Source: Psilocybe azurescens (lineage: Eukaryota > Basidiomycota > Agaricomycetes > Agaricales > Agrocybaceae). From it: DNA of 64,000 nt. The notes under the pieces were generated by a model. It made no database searches. It worked only from the letters and a program-made list of their open reading frames with translations, and was not told the DNA's origin. Below are positions 57,798-64,000 of the stretch, in pieces. Numbering within the stretch: the stretch's first letter is position 1; each line of letters opens with the position of its first letter. The DNA lies in assembly GCA_023853785.1 (NCBI GenBank), contig JAJIRX010000779.1:310001-374000 (forward strand). The letters run 5' to 3'. The translations under genes were made by a program, and so were the position numbers.

Positions 57798-59788
57798 CTC
57801 ACTTTGGGGGAGTTGGATGGTGCCAAAAGTTTCTCCATACCCTATTTATGTAGATCGTCAATTAAGGATTTGCAACCTAACTTTGATTAAATTGGTACCG
57901 CATATTTATTGCATTTGTTTCAGCTGCTCGTCTCTTGGCTCGTAACTCGAGTTGGCTATTGAGTATCCATCCCCTTGCCATATCCATGCGCTAGTACAGG
58001 GAAGTTAGTAGCGGGTACGTTTGCTCATTCCTTCAAGGTTGGTGACCTCGACGAGTATGCAAGTAGCCCTCCTGCACCACGTACCTGGTGTCAGGCAAAA
58101 CGTTAAGTATGAACTCACGGGTTCCGAAGGGCATCGGATCTCGTTGGGTACGTGGCAAATTTTCGGAACATGACATTTAGAATGAATACAAATGTTTGTT
58201 CAAATTTAAACCTCGCCGAGCAGAATTGACCTGGTGGTAAGTAAGGTGTGGTGCTGACATGGTGCTGGGGTTGTCGTGCTTGGCTCATAACATGGATGGT
58301 TGCAACTTGTAAGAGAAAAAAATTCAGGGGAATTTGCAAGGAATTTGCCTCATTACCCACGGTCCGGTTAAGCGCTTGCAGCAAGCGCGGTTGTTATATA
58401 GCTTCCAGATTTTGTCATAAAGTTTTGTCCAGAGATTCCACGACACACCGAGCAAGCCGTTAGGTTTTAAAATTCGAGCTGAAAGTCCGATGATACACTG
58501 CAAAATAGACTGAGTGAACACTAGCGGACCATAGCTGTGAATCGTTGGAAAAAGTCTGACCAACGCAACGTTGCTGGAACAAGTTAGCGGCAAGATCTGC
58601 AAAGGGCAATTAACTGGCAGCCTAGATTAAAAATTTCCACTGCATGTGAAATGATGCAGAATGATCCTTTCTCGACTAGATGTTCGACGATCGTTTCTTG
58701 ATCAATGCATATTTACCACTGAAAAACAAATGCCAACTTGCTTTGAAGTTTACACCAAGTCAGACTGATTTGCCATCAACGGCAATCGGAGCTGTTATAA
58801 GGAAGGTAGGACTGAACGGGCTCCCAGCAGGAGACTTTCTGTGCCCGGTTTGAACATTAGTCACTGATAGACTTGACATCGTACTCAGATCTCGTTGGAC
58901 ACTGTCTGAGGAGTGTTGTGGATTGAGGTTCTGTAAGGAGACCCTTCTCTGTCGCGTTCGTCCATCATGTCTCGACAGTGATGGCTGGTTTATCCCTCAG
59001 TTGTCTTTAAAGCTTGTGTATATGTACCGTAGAGCTTTGCCAGACTGTTCGACTTGTCTTCCCGACAATTTTGAGTGAAGAATGGCGCCTAAACTGTGTC
59101 AACAACTTAAATATCAGAATGCTGACAATGATACTTCTCCATGTTCTCCAAACCCGCAGGCACGTCGGAACCAAGCATTTTGAGCTTGAAAATATGCCTA
59201 GAAGGATAAAGCTTCTTTGCTTTGAGATGAGCCAGATTCACCAACTTCTTCATTGCCGACATAAGCACAAGGACATAGACACAAGTGAGGAAGACAGACA
59301 TGAGATGCAAGGTCGAGGCCTTTCCTACCTCGCCTGTACTTCTCGATTATCAACTACATCCCACGCGTACACAATAATAAAGGTCCATCTAATAAGCTAT
59401 AATGGCAGTCAGGAAAGATACGCCTTCCATCGTCGGTCTGCCAAGTTGTGCAAATGAAGTCTGACATGAAGGGTGGCCCAGGCCCCCAAGGTCGGGTTAC
59501 GTGGAATGGCACGTTCTTCAAAACTCGCCAGGTAGAGAAATGGGCGGCTTATGACTCGAGAGGTATGAGGGCGCTGGGAACCGCGTAATAACACGTTGAA
59601 CCACGTCGATATATGTGTCAGAGAGCAACAAGATTTTGAAAGTCGTGTACTTAGATGGGTGATGGCGGTGTTTGGCTATGGCGTGTTTGTTGGGGCATTT
59701 AAGAGGACGTGGCGAGATCAGCCCATGGGATCGTATACCGGGACAACTTGTCACGCCCTTGAACTTCTCTTCTCCTTCACCTTGATCC
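57798..59788. other. 2-kb spacer without supported gene
   Basis: Upstream of the tyrosinase and of SEC24. A minus-strand ORF at 59107-59310 (with VYVLVLMSAMKKLVNLAHLK) has codon-like composition but no recognised family and no exons around it that fit; possible relic. Confidence 0.4.
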
Positions 59789-62700
59789 ATGGCCGCTCCT
59801 GCAGACCAATTACCCCCGGCTGGGCAGCAGAATGGTCAGATACTCATCATATTATCCAAACTTCTTGCTAACTTGTCTCCAGGGACGCTACACATCAGCG
59901 ATATCTCTTCATTGGTCAGCCCCACATCTTCATTTCAATAAGAATCTTTCAACTCACTCTAACTTGGACAGAAACCGTAACTGGGCATACTCAGTGGGAA
60001 CCTCCAGCTGCAGGTCCGGCAGATCTCGAAACTGCGCCTGCTGGATCTCCACCACCCACTCATGCGCACGGAAAGCGTCGCCAATACGCTGCAGGGCAGA
60101 CTCAAGCATACTACGGAGGAGACAATGTTGCTGATCCAGGATACGGAGCACCTGGACCAGGATTGCAAGCAAACCTTCAACCACAGGGCCCTTTGTTTAC
60201 TCCAGGTCTTGTGGCCGAAAACCAATTCGCGGCGCAACAAACTCAGCCGGGCGCTCCTGGTCAGCCTACGTATTACGGCCAAGGGGAGCCGGAATACATC
60301 AACGGACCTGCCTTCAATCAGCAACAACAACCGCAATATGGTCAAGCTCCTGTAGACGCTCTGTCCCACCAGTTCGGACAGATGGGAATGGGTCAAAAGC
60401 AATTGCAACTCTTCACGACTAACCTTCTTACTTCTCCACCTGAACCACGCGATCTCCAACGTCCACCGCCCGAAATCAGACTTCCACCCGGCTCATGCAT
60501 CTCACCTTCTCCCACGGCAAACGCAGATCCAAGCTACTGCAGATCCACTATCAATGCTATACCCACAACGTCGTCACTTTTGACCAAATCCAAGCTTCCT
60601 CTTGCCCTTATTCTAACCCCATACCGTTCCTTGAACGAGGGTGAAGAAGCAGTTCCTCTCGTGACCGACACCGTCATCGCTCGTTGCCGTCGCTGCAGGA
60701 CTTACATCAATCCTTACGTTCAGTTTATCGATGGAGGCAACCGGTATGTTTTACCTCGATCTTTTAATACCCGCCGTGCTCATCGATATCAACAGGTGGA
60801 GATGTTGCATGTGTAACATGACCAACGAGGTGCCTCAGCTCTTCGATTGGGACCAAGTCCGCAATCAACCAGGCGATCGTTGGGCACGCGCAGAACTCAA
60901 CCATTCTTGCGTCGAGTTTGTCGCCCCTACCGAATATATGGTCCGCCCACCCCAACCCGCTGTATACGTCTTTTTGATTGACGTCAGCCATACTGCTGTT
61001 CAATCTGGTACGTCTGTGGACTACGCAAATTCGTGAAATTATACTCAAATCTCTTCTTTTAGGAATGGCCGCTACTGCTACACGTACCATTCTTGAAAAC
61101 CTGGATCGTATACCTGACGAAGATGAGAGAACAAAAATTGCCATCATCTGTTATGACGTCTCCCTTTATTTCTTCTCAATGACGGTTCGTCGTGGCGATA
61201 TTTTTCTTATGGAAATATGATCTGAGACTTGACTGTTCCTTTAACAGCCAGGATCAACCGAATCATCGATGCTCGTAGTATCTGACATCGATGATGTCTT
61301 CTGCCAAAGCCCAACGATCTCCTCGTCAATATTGCAGAATCACGTGCATCATTAGAAGCGCTACTTGGCAGAATAGGCGATATGTTCCAGGAGAATAGCA
61401 TCATCGGCAGTGCTCTGGGACCCGCCCTTCAAGCTGGCTTCAAGCTCATGGTCATTCAATTAATTTCTCGTCAAGGTTTTCATTTCTGATTTCATTTCTC
61501 ACAGGCACCCATCGGTGGCAAGATCGTTGTGCTATCTTCTACTCTCCCTTCTGTCGGTCCAGGCGCACTGAAAAACAGAGAAGATCCCAAAATTCTTGGA
61601 ACCGCGAAAGTCAGTGCTCTTCATAGTTGGAATCACACTTTACTTACTATCTTTGTCTCCAGGAATCCGGTTTGTTGCAATCTGCTTCTCCGTTCTATAA
61701 GACGTTTGCCATTGAGTGCTCAAGAACTCAAGTCTCAGTCGACATGTTCTTGTTTAGCGCAGCATATCAGGACGTTGCTACTCTAGGTAAGTCCCCAAAG
61801 AAGTCACATCAATTAGATATTTGACGATGTCAAATTTTCTAGCCTACTTACCCCACTATACCTCTGGGCAGACTTACTATTACCCTGCTTTCAACGCAGG
61901 AAGGACTGAAGACGCCCTGAAGTTCGCCCACGAATTTGGAGAGGTCTTAGCTACACCTATCATGTTGGAGGCTGTCATGCGCGTGCGCGCTTCTCGAGGA
62001 TTGCGGATGGCTTCCTTCCACGGAAACTTCTTCGTTCGTTCGACCGATCTATTGGCTATGCCTGCTGTTCCTCAGGACCAGTCCTATGCCATTGAAGTCC
62101 AAATTGAGGAGGCTATCACCACTCCTTTCGTCGTTTTCCAGACTGCCGTGTTGCATACTACATGCTATGGTGAGATTTTCTTTTCAGTCTGTTTTTGTAG
62201 CGCCGATTTATTCACAATTATTGTAGGAGAGCGTCGTATTCGTGTCATTACTATGTGTCTGCCAACCACCACCAACCTTTCAGAGGTGTTTGCGTCTGCT
62301 GACCAAATCGCCATCACCACATTCTTGGCAAACAAGGCGGTAGAAAGGTCGCTGACGCACAAGTTGGAGGACAGTCGCGACTACGTTTTCCAGAAGCTTG
62401 TTGAGCTGCTGGTATCGTACAAGACAAGCATGACCTCGAGTGGCGCCGGTGCCAGCGCACAATTGGCCATTTCGGACAACTTGAAAATGCTCCCTGTCCT
62501 CGTTCTCGGTCTCTTGAAAAATGTAAGTATTACGCTCTCAGCATAGTTACTTCCTTCCTCTGGAAACAGGTTGCTGACGCCTGTCTTGATAGGTTGGCAT
62601 TCGCCAAAGTGCCCAAATACCCCCAGATATCCGCGCATATTCCCAGGCATTGCTTACCTCGCTGCCATCCCAAGTGCTCATTCCCTACTTGTACCCATCG

Positions 62701-63235
62701 TTTTACTCTCTGCATAATATGCCACCCGAAGCTGGCACTATCGGCGAGGACGGCGTTATCTTGCCCCCATTGCTTCCTCTCACTTCAGAAAGGCTGGAGA
62801 GGCATGGTCTGTTCTTGATCGAGGATGGACAGACTATCTTCCTATGGGTTGGTCGTGATGCCGTTCCTCAGCTTGTGCAGGATGTGTTCGATTTGCCAAG
62901 CTATGATGTCTTGCGTGGTGGGAAGGTATGTTACATGCAAAATTCATTTCCCGAATTATCCTTTCTCATTAATGGTTAACTTTTTTCTTTGCCATTTTCA
63001 GACCACATTGCGAGCCCTCGAGAACTCCTTCTCTCAGCGCATCAACGCAATCATCCAAAAGATCCGCGAAAGCCGTCGGGGCGTGTACCACCCACACCTG
63101 TACATCGTCAAAGAGGACGGCGAGCCTCCGCTCAGACTGTGGGCCCTGAGCATGCTCATCCAGGACCGCGCAGACATGCTGCCCAGCTACCAACAATTCA
63201 TCTCGTCGCTGAAAGACAAGGTAAATATCATGTAA
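59789..63235 (+). CDS. SEC24: COPII coat subunit SEC24
   Basis: Cargo-binding subunit of the COPII vesicle coat at ER exit sites. ATG 59789 [15 protein letters not shown], a Gln/Pro-rich N-terminus, then [20 protein letters not shown], zinc finger [19 protein letters not shown] with [26 protein letters not shown], trunk [50 protein letters not shown], beta-barrel [16 protein letters not shown], helical part [20 protein letters not shown], and gelsolin-like [20 protein letters not shown]. It ends with [17 protein letters not shown]; a further small exon cannot be excluded. Nine or more short introns. At 61299-61302 one base is missing to read [19 protein letters not shown] (TTCTGCC, expected TTCCTGCC); since SEC24 is essential this is probably a consensus error. 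Confidence 0.96.
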
Positions 63236-63830
63236 ATGTGATAGCTGTCGTCGCGCATATTTTGGGGGGAGTTTTCTTGTTTGTCTGTCTGCTGTATTGG
63301 AGAGACGCGGTGGAGAGTTTATTTGTTGGCTAGGTCTGTTTGTTTTAATTCCTGGCTGGATTCATCGCATAACCGTGGTCCTCCTACTTTTTAATCGTTG
63401 CTTACTCGATCCTTCCTCGTTGTTCTGTGCTTCTCTACCATAGGTTAATAACGCCTCGGGGAATGGCGGGTATTAAGATCGGTATATTGGAGTTTAGGTA
63501 TATTAAAAAGCGGAGAGCCGAGTTATTGTGGAGGATGGATAGTTAATAATCGCTCGCTTTGCTCGCCATTGATCTGGTGATTAGAGATAGGTTTAGGACA
63601 AGTATTTAAGGATTGAAAATCTCCCCTTTTCCTGACTTCAATCTTCGCAATGAGGGTATGCACATGGGTAATTATTGACACCGTGATTGTCCATAAATGT
63701 CGTAAATTAATCGTCATGTAGGCGTTAAATGTCCATTTAAATGACATGTATAGAAAGTTATTGTCCTGTTGCAAAGCGCACGTAGAAAACTGAAACTATT
63801 GAAGAAATCCTTTTTAGCTTGAAGAACAGA
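63236..63830. other. intergenic, convergent 3' flanks
   Basis: SEC24 3' flank and 3' flank of the partial gene at the window edge; no supported feature. Confidence 0.45.
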
Positions 63831-64000
63831 TCACAACATAGAAAATGTCAATCCGACGACACTAGCCACGCTCGCCCAGACTTTAGCTGCAAAGGAATGC
63901 ACTTCAGAAGCGGCGCTGGTTGGGCCGCCACTCGGAAGTGTGTCGGTGCCTCTTGTGGCACTGCCAGTTGGCGAGGTAGTACTCGCAGTCGAGGATGAGC
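63831..64000 (-). CDS. C-terminal part of a probable GPI-anchored cell-surface protein
   Basis: Partial gene running off the right edge. The minus strand reads an open Ser/Thr/Gly-rich stretch (SSSTASTTSPTGSATRGTDT, LPSGGPTSAASEVHS), then a hydrophobic end (AAKVWASVASVVGLTFSML) and TGA at 63831-63833. A Ser/Thr-rich stalk plus short hydrophobic terminus preceded by small residues is the usual GPI-attachment pattern of fungal surface proteins (for example cupredoxin-type or Kre9-type). The catalytic or binding domain lies outside the window, so the family is unknown. Confidence 0.55.
   Translation of the reverse strand, partial: SSSTASTTSPTGSATRGTDTLPSGGPTSAASEVHSFAAKVWASVASVVGLTFSML

Noticed and set aside
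59107..59310. Minus-strand ORF with a hydrophobic start
   Set aside because: Codon-like composition only; no recognised family and no matching exons around it.

Overview
The window reads as nuclear DNA of a filamentous basidiomycete, almost certainly an agaricomycete mushroom. Genes are cut by many short GT..AG introns of roughly 45-70 nt. The gene content fits too: AA9 lytic polysaccharide monooxygenases, a short secreted tyrosinase, a cytochrome P450, a GT61-type glycosyltransferase, DUF4246, DUF6534-like and F-box proteins, next to ordinary eukaryotic housekeeping genes. No tRNA, rRNA, CRISPR array or plasmid/phage feature was found. Species cannot be named from sequence alone.

Layout. 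0-5.8 kb: 3' end of a BAR/sorting-nexin-like gene, a GT61-like glycosyltransferase (-), a 178-bp MITE, and histone H2A (-) divergent from the mitochondrial ATPase assembly factor ATP10 (+). 5.8-9.2 kb: no supported gene. 9.2-14.7 kb: VPS16 (-) and an arrestin-like protein (-). 14.7-17.8 kb: no supported gene. 17.8-19.1 kb: a MAT2B/RmlD-like SDR (+). 19.1-26.3 kb: a gene-poor stretch with relics, including a decayed DUF6534-like membrane protein. 26.3-35.3 kb: a small hydrophilic protein, LSM8 (-) divergent from a triose-phosphate-type transporter (+) with an unusually long intron, and a Ran1/Sks1-like protein kinase (+). 36.7-39.4 kb: a cytochrome P450 (-) split by a 681-bp MITE. 40.2-48.8 kb: DUF4246 (-), NDUFB7 (+), an F-box-like protein (+), an SDR (+) and the P-body helicase DHH1 (+). 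50.6-57.8 kb: a secreted-oxidoreductase block of three tandem AA9 LPMOs and a tyrosinase, all (-). 59.8-63.2 kb: SEC24 (+). The window ends inside a Ser/Thr-rich, probably GPI-anchored protein (-).

How genes relate. The AA9 trio, with matching intron pattern and matching TATA boxes, looks like a recent tandem expansion for cellulose oxidation; the neighbouring tyrosinase is another secreted copper oxidase. VPS16, SEC24, LSM8, DHH1, ATP10 and NDUFB7 are unrelated core genes.

Two cross-cutting observations matter for anyone using this sequence. First, six otherwise well conserved genes (GT61, VPS16, transporter, kinase, DHH1, SEC24) show seven places where one base in a short run must be added or removed to keep the family's reading frame. 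In essential genes this points to consensus errors rather than decay. Second, the P450 interruption is not such an error: removing the element plus one TA restores the exon exactly.
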